64,000 bases of DNA from positions 54,512 to 118,511 of the forward strand of contig NZ_PGTZ01000014.1 in the NCBI RefSeq assembly GCF_002798015.1, given 5' to 3'. The DNA comes from Luteimicrobium subarcticum (GTDB lineage Bacteria > Actinomycetota > Actinomycetes > Actinomycetales > Cellulomonadaceae). A program made the translations under genes and the position numbers. The notes under the pieces are model-generated. The model did not search any database and was not told the origin of the DNA. It was given only the letters and a program-made list of their open reading frames with translations. Below are positions 1 through 10,792 of this stretch, piece by piece. Numbering within the stretch: the stretch's first letter is position 1; each line of letters opens with the position of its first letter.

Positions 1-2
1 AC

Positions 3-1306
<1,304 letters not shown>

Positions 1307-1310
<4 letters not shown>

Positions 1311-2767
1311 CAGGGGCGGTGACAGGCGCCGCCGACGTGCCCGCCACGCTGGACGACCTCCTCGCGACCTGGATGCCGACGAGGCGCTGGTACCCGGCGA
1401 AGGGTTCGGGCGCAATCCCCGTCCCGGTCGCCGTGCTGCCGCTCGGCGGGCCCGAGGACCGTCGGGCGGACGACCTACCGGTGGGCCGGGCGGACGCTGG
1501 GGTCGTCGTGGAGGCGCACCTGCTGCGCCTGACCGACCCGGGCAGCGCGGACGACGAGGTCTCGGGTCCGCTGCTGCACGTGCCGCTCGTGCTCGTCCCG
1601 GCAGACCGCGCCGAGCCGGTCGAACCGCCCGACCCCACGGCCCTCGGGACGATCGAGCGGGACGGTCGGAGCTACGTCGTGCACGACGGGCCGGCGCACG
1701 CCGCGTACCTCGCTCACGTCGTCGGGGCGGCGACATGGGTCGGCGACCCGGTGCGCGGCGCCGGGGACCTCGCGGACGCGCGCGTCATCGCCGGGGAGCA
1801 GTCCAACACCTCGGTGATCCTGCCGCGGCTCGCGGGCGGCGCAATCCTCAAGGTGCTGCGGACCGTCGCGCCCGGACCCAACCCCGACCTCGACGTGCCG
1901 CGGGCGCTCGCCGCGACGGGGTGGGACGGCGTCCCCGCGCCGCTCGCCTGGACGTCGATGCCCGCTGCGCCCGGCGCGGGACCCGACGACGAGGTCGTCC
2001 TGACGATCTGCTCCGCGCTCGTGCCCGGCGCCGACGACGGCTTCGAGCGGGCGTGCCGCGCCGCGCGCGACGGCGTGCCGTTCACCGCGGACGCGGCCGC
2101 CCTGGGCGAGCTCGTGGGCACCCTGCGTGACCGGCTGCGCAGCGCGTTCGGCGACGCCGGTCCGGTCGACGCGTCGTGGCTCGTCGCCGACCTGCGCGCT
2201 CGTGCCGCCCGCGCGGTGGCCGACGCCGCGCCGCGGCTCGACGACCGGGTGCCCGGGATCGCCCGGCTGCACGACGCCCTGGCCACCGATCTCGCCACGG
2301 CCGCACACCGCACCACGGCCGACGATCTGCCGGTCCTGCAGCGCGTCCACGGCGACCTGCACCTCGGCCAGGTCCTGCACGGCGACGACGGGTGGCGCGT
2401 CCTCGACTTCGAGGGCGAGCCGATGCGTCCCGTCGCGCAGCGCACCCGACCCGACCTCGCCCTGCGGGACGCAGCGGGCATGCTGCGCTCGTTCGACTAC
2501 GCGGCGGCGGTCGGCGGCACGCGCGACCCCGGGTGGGCGCAGGACGCCCGGACCGCGTTCCTCGACGCGTACCGCGCGGTCGGTACGGACGCCGACGGCG
2601 GAGCACCCGCCGCGGCCGAGCGCCAGACTCCTGCCCTGGACGACCACCTCCTGGCCGCGCTCGAGCTCGACAAGGCGCTCTACGAGGTCGTGTACGAGGT
2701 CCGCAACCGTCCGGCGTGGGTCGAGATCCCGCTCGCGGGCGTCGACCGGCTGCTCCGCGCGACCTGA
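1307..2767 (+). CDS. mak: Maltokinase
   Basis: Phosphorylates maltose to maltose 1-phosphate, the GlgE substrate, using ATP. It is 486 aa from GTG 1307, which overlaps the treS stop (GTGA); an in-frame GTG at 1319 is a close alternative. The N-terminal cap contains TWMPTRRWYP. The aminoglycoside-phosphotransferase-like fold shows the catalytic-loop motif HGDLHLGQ (residues 348-355) and the metal-binding DFEGEP (367-372). Length is slightly above the usual ~455 aa. In many actinobacteria glgB follows directly; here a sugar-utilisation locus intervenes. Confidence 0.92.
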
Positions 2768-2792
2768 GCACCCCGTCGCGCGGAACCCGGGC

Positions 2793-3635
2793 TCAGCGGG
2801 TCGGTGCCGGTCCGGTCGACCCGCGCTCGACGAGGACGTGCGGCGGGGCGGTCCGGTCCTCGACGGGCCCGCCGTGCAGCAGCTCGCGCGCGACCGCGCC
2901 GACCCGCACCCCGATCTCGTGCACGTCGACGCTGAGCACCGTCAGGGGCGGGGTGGTCAGCCGGCACAGCACGGAGTCGTCCCACGCGACGATCGACAGG
3001 TCGTCCGGGATGCGCAGCCCGAGCGCGGTCGCGACCTCGACGCCGGCCGCGGCCATGACGTCGTTGTCGTAGACGATCGCCGTGGGCCGTGGCGACGCGG
3101 CGAGCAGCTCGCGGGTCGCGCGGGCGCCCTCCTCCGCCGTGTAGTCGGCCAGGGCGGTCACGGTGGTCGCGCCCGCGGCGGCGCAGCGCTCCGACAGCTC
3201 GGCCGTGCGGGCGCGCGTGTGGAGCAGCTCCGCCGGCCCGGCGACGCGCCCGACGCACCGGTGCCCGAGGGCGAGCAGCCGGTCCGCGGCGACGCGCGCC
3301 GCTGCCGAGTCGTCGGCGGACACGTGCGGCGCCGTCGTGCTCGCGGACGCCGGCAGGAGTACGACCGCGGGCAGGCCGAGCGCGTCGAGGAGGGCGGGTC
3401 GCGGGTCGTCCGGGGCGAGGTTGACGAGCACGACGGCCGCGACCGACCGGTCGTGCGCCCAGCGGCGGTACGTGGCGTGCTCCTGGTCGTGGTCGGGGAC
3501 GCACTGCAGCACCACGGACCGGCCGTCCTGGGCGAGCTCGTCCTCGATGCCGTACGTCAGCTCGACGTGGAAGGGCTCGAGCCCGAAGGGCATGTGCGCC
3601 CGCACGAGCACGAGACCGACCGGGCGAGTGTCCAC
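2793..3635 (-). CDS. LacI-type sugar-sensor domain lacking the helix-turn-helix
   Basis: 280 aa from GTG 3635. The sequence begins directly with the first strand of a periplasmic-binding-protein-like effector domain (RPVGLVLVRAHMPFG) and continues through typical LacI landmarks such as VYDNDVMAAAGVEVATALGLRIPDDLSIVAWDDS and LTTPPLTVL. A normal LacI regulator carries about 55-60 residues of HTH and hinge before this point. Reading back in frame, the TGA of the GH2 gene is reached after 10 codons, so there is no room for an HTH. It lies 30 bp after the beta-mannosidase gene and is probably co-transcribed with it. It may be a non-DNA-binding sugar sensor, or the remnant of a regulator that lost its head. 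Confidence 0.85.
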   Translation of the reverse strand: MDTRPVGLVLVRAHMPFGLEPFHVELTYGIEDELAQDGRSVVLQCVPDHDQEHATYRRWAHDRSVAAVVLVNLAPDDPRPALLDALGLPAVVLLPASASTTAPHVSADDSAAARVAADRLLALGHRCVGRVAGPAELLHTRARTAELSERCAAAGATTVTALADYTAEEGARATRELLAASPRPTAIVYDNDVMAAAGVEVATALGLRIPDDLSIVAWDDSVLCRLTTPPLTVLSVDVHEIGVRVGAVARELLHGGPVEDRTAPPHVLVERGSTGPAPTR

Positions 3636-3665
3636 GGCGACCAGGATAGGCGGGCCCGGCGCCCG

Positions 3666-6239
3666 TCAGGCCTGTTCGGGGAGGCGCGTCGCGACGACCG
3701 CGTTCGCGGTCCGCAGGACGCGGGGGTCGACCAGGCGTGCCGCGTCGGCGGTCGTGAGGCCGCCGCCCCGCACCCGGAAGGTGTGGGTCCACCCGGCGGC
3801 GAGGTCCACGACGCCGCTGTCCACGGTCGCCTCGGGAGCGACGCGGTCGACGAGCAGGGTCACGCCGCGCGCGAGCGACGTGGCCGCCACCAGCACGTCC
3901 ACGCCGTCGTCGGCCGCACGCACGCCGGCGACGAGCGGGCTCGGGTCGAGCTCGACGTCCACGTCCTCGGCGAACAGGTGGACGGTCCGGACGTCGTCGA
4001 GCACGGCGGTGAGCACCTCGTCGGCGGGGACGGCCACGGCGGCGACGGTCTCGGGCACCGGGACGATCGCGACGGAGCGCGGCGCGACCGACACGGACAC
4101 GTCGCGGGCGGCGAGCTCGTGGCCCGCGAGGGTCGTCCGCGCCACCGCGAGCGCCCCCTCCCAGGGCTGCGCCGTGTCGTTGACGACCGCCACGACCAGG
4201 GCGCCGTCCCGCGCGTGCACCGACACGGCCCGGTCGGCGTAGGCGCGGGCGAGCGCGTGCCACAGGGGCTTGGGGCGGCCGTCGCCGTCGACCGCGGCCC
4301 ACGACGTGACGGGCCAGCAGTCGTTGAGCTGCCAGACGATCGCGCCGGCGGTGCGCGGCCACCACGACCGGTAGTGCTCGACCGCGTACGTCACCGCGCG
4401 GGCCTGGTTGAGCTGCGCCGCCCAGGCCCAGGTGTCGAAGTCGTCGGGCACGCCGAGGTGCGGAGCCATGCCTCGGTCGAGCTTGCCGTCGCCGTCCTCG
4501 GCCTTCTGGTGCAGGCGCCACACCGGGTCGGACGTGGACCAGGTCCCGTCCGCGGGCTGCACGGCCCGCTCGAGGGTGGCCCATGTCGGGGGCGCCTGGA
4601 AGCCGAACTCCGAGCAGAACCGCGGGACGTCGTCCCGGTAGCGGTGGTAGTCGACCCGGTTCCACACCTCCCACTCGTGGTGGGTGCCGTGGTCGGGGTC
4701 GTTGGGGTGGCGCTCCCCGGGCGCGGCGCCCGGCGAGTACGGGCTGCCGGCCGAGTAGGGCCGGGACGGGTCGAGCTCGGCCACCACGGACGGGAACAGC
4801 TCGGTGTAGTACCCGTAGCCCCACGTCGCGCCGTCGAGCTCGTCCTGCCAGCCCCAGTCCATGAAGCCCCAGAGGTTCTCGTTGCCGCCGTTCCACAGCA
4901 CCAGCGATGCGTGCGGCATGAGCCGGACGACGTTCTCGCGCGCCTCGGCCTCCATCTCGGAGCGGTGCGGCTCCTCCTCCGGGTAGGCCGCGCACGCCAG
5001 CAGGAAGTCCTGCCAGACCAGGACGCCACGCTCGTCGCACACGTCGTAGAAGTCGTCGGACTCGTAGATCCCGCCGCCCCACACGCGCAGCAGGTTCATG
5101 TGCGCCCCGAGCGCCTGGTCGACACGGGCGGCGAGCCGCTCGCGCGTGATGCGCGTCAACAGGTGGTCGTCGGGGATCCAGTTGGCCCCCCGGACGAACA
5201 CGGGCTCGCCGTTGACGAGGATCGTGAACCGGGTGCCGTGCTCGTCGGCGCCGGTGTCGAGCGTGACCGTGCGCAGCCCGACGCGGCGCGACCAGCGGTC
5301 GAGCACCGTGTCGTGGGCGGCCTCGGCCGTCGCGACCTCGACGGTCAGGTCGTGCAGCACAGGGTCGCCGTGGCCGACCGGCCACCACAGCTGCGGGTCG
5401 TCGACGTCGAGGACGAGCGTCGCGGTGGTGGCGTGCGGGGCGACCACGACGTGGCCGGCGACGTCGTCGGCCGTGCCGTCGGTGTCGTCCGGGCCTGCGG
5501 CGCCGCGCAGCGCCGCGCGGACGGTCAGCGGGGTGTCGTCCGCGGTCCCGAGCCCGGAGCGCTCGACGTCCACGTGGACGGTCACCGTGGCGCTCGCGTG
5601 GTCGTCGGCGACGGCGACGACGGGTCGGACCTGCGCGATCCGCGCGATCCGCCAGCGCTCGACCCGCACCGGCTTCCACAGGCCTGCGGTCTCGAGGTCG
5701 GGCCCCCAGTCCCAGCCGAACGAGCAGGCCATCTTGCGGACCATGTTGATCGGGCGCGGGTACGCGGCCGGGCGCGCGCCGATGCGGGCCGCCTCGGCCT
5801 CGCCGACCTCGACGGCCGGCTCGATGTCGACGACGAGCACGCGCTCGGTGCCGTCCGCAAGGTCGCGCACGTCGTAGCGGTACGACCGGTGCATGTTGGC
5901 CGTGCGGCCGAGCTCGCGGTCGCCGAGCCGGACCGTGGCGCACGTGTCGACGCCCTCGAGCAGCAGGTCGACGCGTTCGTCCTCGGCGGCGGGGTCGAGG
6001 GTGAGCGGCGTGCTCCACGACCAGGCGGTGTGCCGCATCCACGCGAGGTCGTCCTCCGCGGTGCCGACATAGGGGTCGACGATCAGGCCGGCGTCGAGCA
6101 GGGCGGTGTGCGAGGTGCCGGGGACGACGGCCGGGACGTCCGCGTCGACCAGCTCGCCGACCAGCGAGGTCGGGACGGGACCGCGGGTGGCGCGTACCGT
6201 CCAGGACGTGAGGTCCGTGCGGACCAGACCGTTGATCAT
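3666..6239 (-). CDS. Beta-mannosidase, glycoside hydrolase family 2
   Basis: Releases mannose from the non-reducing end of beta-mannooligosaccharides. The 857-aa chain has no signal peptide, so it acts on imported oligosaccharides in the cytoplasm. The GH2 order is visible: a jelly-roll domain (about 1-200), an Ig-like domain, then the TIM barrel with acid/base Glu454 in LWNGGNENLWG and nucleophile Glu544 in CSEFGFQ; MACSFGWDWGP is typical of GH2 mannosidases. The ATG at 6239 faces the alpha-galactosidase gene across a 140-bp divergent region with a perfect 19-bp palindrome. GH2 beta-galactosidase or glucuronidase is unlikely given these motifs. Confidence 0.92.
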   Translation of the reverse strand: MINGLVRTDLTSWTVRATRGPVPTSLVGELVDADVPAVVPGTSHTALLDAGLIVDPYVGTAEDDLAWMRHTAWSWSTPLTLDPAAEDERVDLLLEGVDTCATVRLGDRELGRTANMHRSYRYDVRDLADGTERVLVVDIEPAVEVGEAEAARIGARPAAYPRPINMVRKMACSFGWDWGPDLETAGLWKPVRVERWRIARIAQVRPVVAVADDHASATVTVHVDVERSGLGTADDTPLTVRAALRGAAGPDDTDGTADDVAGHVVVAPHATTATLVLDVDDPQLWWPVGHGDPVLHDLTVEVATAEAAHDTVLDRWSRRVGLRTVTLDTGADEHGTRFTILVNGEPVFVRGANWIPDDHLLTRITRERLAARVDQALGAHMNLLRVWGGGIYESDDFYDVCDERGVLVWQDFLLACAAYPEEEPHRSEMEAEARENVVRLMPHASLVLWNGGNENLWGFMDWGWQDELDGATWGYGYYTELFPSVVAELDPSRPYSAGSPYSPGAAPGERHPNDPDHGTHHEWEVWNRVDYHRYRDDVPRFCSEFGFQAPPTWATLERAVQPADGTWSTSDPVWRLHQKAEDGDGKLDRGMAPHLGVPDDFDTWAWAAQLNQARAVTYAVEHYRSWWPRTAGAIVWQLNDCWPVTSWAAVDGDGRPKPLWHALARAYADRAVSVHARDGALVVAVVNDTAQPWEGALAVARTTLAGHELAARDVSVSVAPRSVAIVPVPETVAAVAVPADEVLTAVLDDVRTVHLFAEDVDVELDPSPLVAGVRAADDGVDVLVAATSLARGVTLLVDRVAPEATVDSGVVDLAAGWTHTFRVRGGGLTTADAARLVDPRVLRTANAVVATRLPEQA

Positions 6240-6331
6240 CGTCGACCAGCTCTCGTTCCGGGGGCGTGCAGGAGTGCGTCCGGAGGGACGCGTGGGTGGG
6301 GGCCGTGGCGGCCGTCGCCGAGAAGACGATA

Positions 6332-6350
6332 CTTTGATCGACGATCAAAG
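6332..6350. promoter_or_regulatory. Perfect 19-bp palindromic operator between divergent mannosidase and alpha-galactosidase genes
   Basis: CTTTGATCGACGATCAAAG is a perfect 9-bp inverted repeat around one central base. It lies 30 bp upstream of the alpha-galactosidase ATG and 93 bp upstream of the mannosidase ATG. On the minus strand TTGCTT and TATCGT flank it 15 bp apart, like a promoter with the operator inside the spacer. A partly symmetric copy of the same core stands before the ABC importer operon. The binding protein is not proved; the ROK regulator of the locus is the best candidate because the LacI-type protein has no HTH. Confidence 0.7.
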
Positions 6351-6379
6351 CAAGTCCCTCTCACGGCCGAAGGAGACCG

Positions 6380-8605
6380 ATGAGCAGCAACGGTGCGACG
6401 GTGCACACGACGGACCACCTCTCGATGATCCACCTGCGGGCGGGGGGCGTCTCGCTCCTGCTCGACCTCGACGACGACCGGCTCCCCCAGGTCGTCCACT
6501 GGGGGGCCGACCTCGGGGAGCTCGACGACGACGGCGCGCGGGCCGCCCGGGACGTCGCCCGCCTGCAGCCCGTCGGCAACCCCGTCGACGGCGCGATGCG
6601 GGTCTCCGTCGTGCCCGAGCAGTCCGCCGGCTGGCTCGGCACCCCCGGCCTGGCCGGCAGCCGCGCAGGCACCGACTTCTCGCCGTCCTTCCGCGTGCAC
6701 CGCGCCGCGCTCGAGGACGCCCCCGCGGGCTGGCTGCACCGGGTCGTCGTCGAGGCCGCCGACCCGGTCGCCGGGCTCGGGCTCGTCGTCGAGATCGAGC
6801 AGTCGGCCGCGGGCGTCGTGCGCCAGCGGGCACGCGTCGTCTCGACCGTGCAGCCGGCCGCCGGGCGCGACCCGTACACCGTCGACCGCCTGCTCGTCGC
6901 CTACCCGGTCCCGGGACGGGCGGCCGAGCTGCTCGACTTCACGGGCCACCACATGCGCGAGCGCTCGCCGCAGCGCAGCCCGTTCGGCCACGGCACGCAC
7001 CTGCGCGAGTCGCGGCGCGGACGCACCGGGTACGACGCCGCGTTCGTGCTCGCCGCCGGGACGCCAGGGTTCGCGCACCGCGCCGGCGAGGTCTGGGCGG
7101 TCCACACGGCGTGGTCGGGCAACCACGTCTCGCTCGCCGAGCGCAGCTACCACGGCGTCGGGCTGCTCGCGGGCGGCGAGGTGCTGCTCCCCGGCGAGAT
7201 CACCCTCGACGCCGGCGAGACCTACGCGTCACCCTGGGTCTACGGGACCTACGGCACCGGGCTCGACGAGGTGTCCGCCCGCTTCCACGCCACGGTCCGT
7301 GCCCGGCCGCGGCACCCCGCCTCGCCACGCAAGGTCGTCGTCAACACCTGGGAGGCCGTGTACTTCGACCACGACCTCGAGCGTCTCACCGCCCTGGCGC
7401 GGGCCGCGGCGCGGGTCGGCGCGGAGCGGTTCGTCCTCGACGACGGCTGGTTCGGCGCGCGGCGCGACGACCGCCGCGCCCTCGGCGACTGGTTCGTCTC
7501 CCCCGACGTGTGGCCGGACGGGCTCGGCCCGCTCGTCGACGTCGTCCACGGCCTCGGCATGGAGTTCGGGCTGTGGGTCGAGCCCGAGATGGTCAACGAG
7601 GACTCCGACCTCGCCCGCGCGCACCCGGAGTGGATCATGGGCCCGGTCGCGAGCGCCCCGGACGCGCCCGGGCGGCTCCCCCGGCCCGCTCGCAACCAGC
7701 AGGTCCTCGACCTCGGCAACCCGGACGCCGCGGCCTGGCTCCTGGACCGCCTCGACACCCTCCTGACCGAGACCCCGGTCGCGTACCTCAAGTGGGACCA
7801 CAACCGCGACCTCGTCGAGGCCGGGCACCGCGCGACCGGCCGGCCGGGCGTGCACGACCAGACCGTCGCGACCTACGCCCTGCTCGACGAGCTGCGCCGA
7901 CGACACCCGGGCGTCGAGATCGAGTCCTGCTCGTCGGGCGGCGGACGGGTCGACCTCGAGATCCTGGAGCGGACGGACCGCGTCTGGGGCTCGGACTGCA
8001 TCGACGCGGTCGAGCGCCAGCAGATCCAGGGCTGGACGAACCTCCTGGTCCCCTACGAGCTCGTGGGGGCGCACGTCGGGGCGCCGGTCTCGCACACCAC
8101 CGACCGGGACCTGCCGCTCGCGTTCCGGGCGGCGACCTCGTTGTTCGGCCACTTCGGCATCGAGTGGGACCTCACGCGCGCGTCCGAGGAGGAGCTCGCC
8201 GAGCTCGGCGCGTGGGTCGACCTCTACAAGGAGCTGCGCGGCCTGCTGCACACGGGGACGGTCGTCCACGCGGACGTCGTCGACCCCGCGTACGCGCTGC
8301 ACGGGGTGGTCGCACCCGACCGCTCGGACGCGGTGTTCGCGTGGGTCGCGACAGCGTCGTCGGCGTCCTACCCGGTCCCGACGGTCACGCTCCCCGGGCT
8401 CGACCCGGACGGCGTCTACCGGCTGCGCCCGCTCGGTCCGACGGGCCCGGTGCCGGGCATCGCGAGCCGGTGGGGCATCGAGGTGCCGTGGTGGACGCCG
8501 GACGGGCTCGAGGTGCCGGGGGTGGCGCTCGCGCGGGTGGGCGTGGCGCTCCCGGTGCTGTTCCCCGAGCGATCCGTGCTCCTGCGCGCGACGCGGGTGC
8601 GCTGA
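6380..8605 (+). CDS. Alpha-galactosidase, glycoside hydrolase family 36
   Basis: Removes alpha-1,6-linked galactose from galactomannan or raffinose-type oligosaccharides in the cytoplasm. It is 741 aa, a normal GH36 length. An N-terminal beta-supersandwich is followed by a TIM barrel with FVLDDGWFGARRDD (about 351), EPEMVNEDSDL (401), the nucleophile Asp473 in YLKWDHNR and the acid/base Asp539 in WGSDCIDA; ESCSSGGGR binds substrate. The ATG is preceded by AAGGAGA at 6370-6376. The next gene starts 1 base after its stop, so the two are an operon. Confidence 0.94.
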   Translation: MSSNGATVHTTDHLSMIHLRAGGVSLLLDLDDDRLPQVVHWGADLGELDDDGARAARDVARLQPVGNPVDGAMRVSVVPEQSAGWLGTPGLAGSRAGTDFSPSFRVHRAALEDAPAGWLHRVVVEAADPVAGLGLVVEIEQSAAGVVRQRARVVSTVQPAAGRDPYTVDRLLVAYPVPGRAAELLDFTGHHMRERSPQRSPFGHGTHLRESRRGRTGYDAAFVLAAGTPGFAHRAGEVWAVHTAWSGNHVSLAERSYHGVGLLAGGEVLLPGEITLDAGETYASPWVYGTYGTGLDEVSARFHATVRARPRHPASPRKVVVNTWEAVYFDHDLERLTALARAAARVGAERFVLDDGWFGARRDDRRALGDWFVSPDVWPDGLGPLVDVVHGLGMEFGLWVEPEMVNEDSDLARAHPEWIMGPVASAPDAPGRLPRPARNQQVLDLGNPDAAAWLLDRLDTLLTETPVAYLKWDHNRDLVEAGHRATGRPGVHDQTVATYALLDELRRRHPGVEIESCSSGGGRVDLEILERTDRVWGSDCIDAVERQQIQGWTNLLVPYELVGAHVGAPVSHTTDRDLPLAFRAATSLFGHFGIEWDLTRASEEELAELGAWVDLYKELRGLLHTGTVVHADVVDPAYALHGVVAPDRSDAVFAWVATASSASYPVPTVTLPGLDPDGVYRLRPLGPTGPVPGIASRWGIEVPWWTPDGLEVPGVALARVGVALPVLFPERSVLLRATRVR

Positions 8606-8606
8606 G

Positions 8607-10637
8607 GTGGCGGGCCTGGCGCGCGGCCTCGTGCGCGGACTGGCGTACGGCGGCGACTACAACCCGGAGCAGTGGTCCGACGACGTGGTCGCGGAGGACA
8701 TGCGGCTCATGCGGCAGGCGGGGGTCAACCTCGTCTCGCTGGGCATCTTCTCGTGGGTGGTGCACGAGCCCGCGGACGGCGAGCTCGACTTCTCGTGGCT
8801 CGACCGGACGCTCGACCTGCTGCACGCGCACGGCGTCGCCGTGGACCTCGGGACCGGGACGGCGTCGCCGCCCATGTGGCTGCACCACGCGCACCCTGAG
8901 ATGCTCCCGCAGGACGGGTCGTGGGAGCCCCTCGCGCCGGGCGGACGGATGGGCTGGTGCCCGTCGTCGCCGGTCTACCGGCGGTACGCGCTGCGGCTCG
9001 TCGAGCGCCTGGCGCAGCACGTGGGCGACCACCCGGCGGTGGTGCTGTGGCACGTGTCGAACGAGTTCGGCGGCGGGAACGCGCGCTGCCACTGCCCGGA
9101 GTCGGCGCGGGCCTTCCGCCGCTGGGTCGAGCAGCGCTACGGCACGGTCGACGCCCTCAACGCGGCGTGGGGCACGTCCGTGTGGGGCAACCGGTACACG
9201 GCGTTCGAGCAGGTCACGACGCCCGCGGGGCGCACGACGCACAACCCGGGCCACCTGCTCGACTTCGAACGGTTCAGCTCGGAGGCGCTGCTCGCCCACC
9301 ACCGGGCCGAGCGCGACGTGCTGCGCCGCTGGTCGTCGCGCCCGGTCACGACGAACTTCATGGTCGGCTTCGGCCCGGACGTCGTCGACTACGCCCGCTG
9401 GGCGCCGCACGTCGACGTGGTGTCGAACGACCACTACACGCACGGCGACGACCCGTGGCGGCACGAGGACGTCGCGTTCGCGGGCGACCGATCGCGCGGC
9501 ATGTCGGGCGGGCGGCCGTGGCTCCTCATGGAGCACGCGCCGTCAGCGGCGAGCTGGTACGCCGTCAACCACGCGAAGGCGCCGGGCGAGCTCGCGCGGC
9601 ACGCGCTGGGCCACGTGGCGCGCGGCTCGGACAGCGTGCTGTTCTTCCAGTGGCGGGCGGCGCCCGCGGGCGCGGAGCAGTTCCACTCGGCGATGGTGGG
9701 GCACGCAGGCGAGCGCTCCCGCGTGTACCAGGACGTGGTCGCGCTCGGCGACCTGCTGGGCCGCGTGGGCGAGCTGGCGGGCTCGACGGTCGTGGGGGCG
9801 CGCGTCGCGCTGCTGCACGACGACGAGGCCGGCTGGGCCCTGCGCGGCGGGCTGCGGCCCGTCAACGGGATGCCGTACGCCGAGACCGCGCGGGCGTTCC
9901 ACACCGAGCTCTTCACGCGCAACGTCACGACGGACGTCGTGCCGCCGTGGGTCGACCTGGACCCTTACGACCTCGTGGTCGTGCCGGGCCTGTTCCTCGT
10001 CGCGCCCTCGACCGCGAAAGCGGTCGCGGCGGCCGCCGCGCGGGGCGCGACCGTGGTGGTGACGTGGTTCTCGGGGATCGTCGGACCGACGGGGGCGGTC
10101 GTCACGGGTGGTCACCCGGGAGCGTTCCGAGACCTCCTGGGCGTGCTCGGGGACGAGTTCGTCCCGGTGGACGACGGCGTCCCGGTGCCGCTCGACAACG
10201 GCTGGGTCGGTCGCCGCTGGAGCGAGCTCGTGGCGGCGGACGACGCGGACGTGGTGGCCCGGTTCGCGGACGGCACCGCAGGCGGGGGTGCGGCGGTGAC
10301 GCGCCGCGAGGTCCCCGGCGGCGGGACGGCGTGGTACGTGGCCACGGACCTCGACGAGGCGTCGCTCGGCGACCTCGTGGAGCGGCTGCTCGCGGAGGCG
10401 GGCGTGGCACCGGTGACGGACGCGTCGCCGGGCGTCGAGGTGGTCCGCCGGGCGTCGGCGGACGCGTCCTACCTGGTGGCGGTCAACCACGACACCGGCG
10501 CGCCGGGCTGGGTCGCCGCGCACGGGACCGACCTGGTCACGGGCGACCGGCACCGCGGACGCGTGCCGCTGGCCCTGGGCGGCGTCGCGGTGGTCCGCGA
10601 GGACGCGGCGCCCGGGTCACGATCCGACGACCAATAA
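8607..10637 (+). CDS. Beta-galactosidase, glycoside hydrolase family 42
   Basis: Hydrolyses terminal beta-galactosides. It is 676 aa from GTG 8607, one base after the GH36 stop. The N-terminal barrel begins GGDYNPEQW. The acid/base is Glu153 in HVSNEFGG and the nucleophile Glu308 in LLMEHAPS. Cys118, Cys160 and Cys162 match the structural zinc cluster seen in many GH42 enzymes. A class-I-glutamine-amidotransferase-like trimerisation domain and a small C-terminal domain follow. With GH36 and GH2 it lets the cell strip both alpha- and beta-galactosyl and mannosyl ends from imported galacto(gluco)mannan pieces. Confidence 0.94.
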   Translation: MAGLARGLVRGLAYGGDYNPEQWSDDVVAEDMRLMRQAGVNLVSLGIFSWVVHEPADGELDFSWLDRTLDLLHAHGVAVDLGTGTASPPMWLHHAHPEMLPQDGSWEPLAPGGRMGWCPSSPVYRRYALRLVERLAQHVGDHPAVVLWHVSNEFGGGNARCHCPESARAFRRWVEQRYGTVDALNAAWGTSVWGNRYTAFEQVTTPAGRTTHNPGHLLDFERFSSEALLAHHRAERDVLRRWSSRPVTTNFMVGFGPDVVDYARWAPHVDVVSNDHYTHGDDPWRHEDVAFAGDRSRGMSGGRPWLLMEHAPSAASWYAVNHAKAPGELARHALGHVARGSDSVLFFQWRAAPAGAEQFHSAMVGHAGERSRVYQDVVALGDLLGRVGELAGSTVVGARVALLHDDEAGWALRGGLRPVNGMPYAETARAFHTELFTRNVTTDVVPPWVDLDPYDLVVVPGLFLVAPSTAKAVAAAAARGATVVVTWFSGIVGPTGAVVTGGHPGAFRDLLGVLGDEFVPVDDGVPVPLDNGWVGRRWSELVAADDADVVARFADGTAGGGAAVTRREVPGGGTAWYVATDLDEASLGDLVERLLAEAGVAPVTDASPGVEVVRRASADASYLVAVNHDTGAPGWVAAHGTDLVTGDRHRGRVPLALGGVAVVREDAAPGSRSDDQ

Positions 10638-10640
10638 TGA

Positions 10641-10690
10641 GAAACCGTTGTCCAAACCCTTGCGCGACTAACTTTGATCGATTACAAAAG
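10641..10690 (+). promoter_or_regulatory. Predicted control region of the ABC importer operon
   Basis: This AT-richer stretch lies 103-152 bp before the solute-binding-protein gene. CTTTGATCGATTACAAAAG at 10672-10690 shares its first 10 bases with the perfect palindrome at 6332, but its right half is degenerate. TTGCGC (10660-10665) and TACAAA (10683-10688) are 17 bp apart and could be -35/-10 boxes overlapping it. Just upstream, the minus strand over 10637-10653 reads TGGACAACGGTTTCTCA, a weak LacI-like palindrome. All assignments are by eye. Confidence 0.5.
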
Positions 10691-10792
10691 TCCCCAGACG
10701 CCCGACGGTGTACCGGTGGCTCGACGTGGATGCCCACGGTGCCGGACGTCCACCCAGCGCCACGATGTCGTGGCACGAGACAAGGGGACCCG

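Noticed and set aside
2127..6383. Very long open frame on the plus strand opposite the LacI-like and GH2 genes
   Set aside because: A shadow of GC-rich antisense codons: Arg/Val/Gly-rich, no motifs, and fully opposite well-supported genes.
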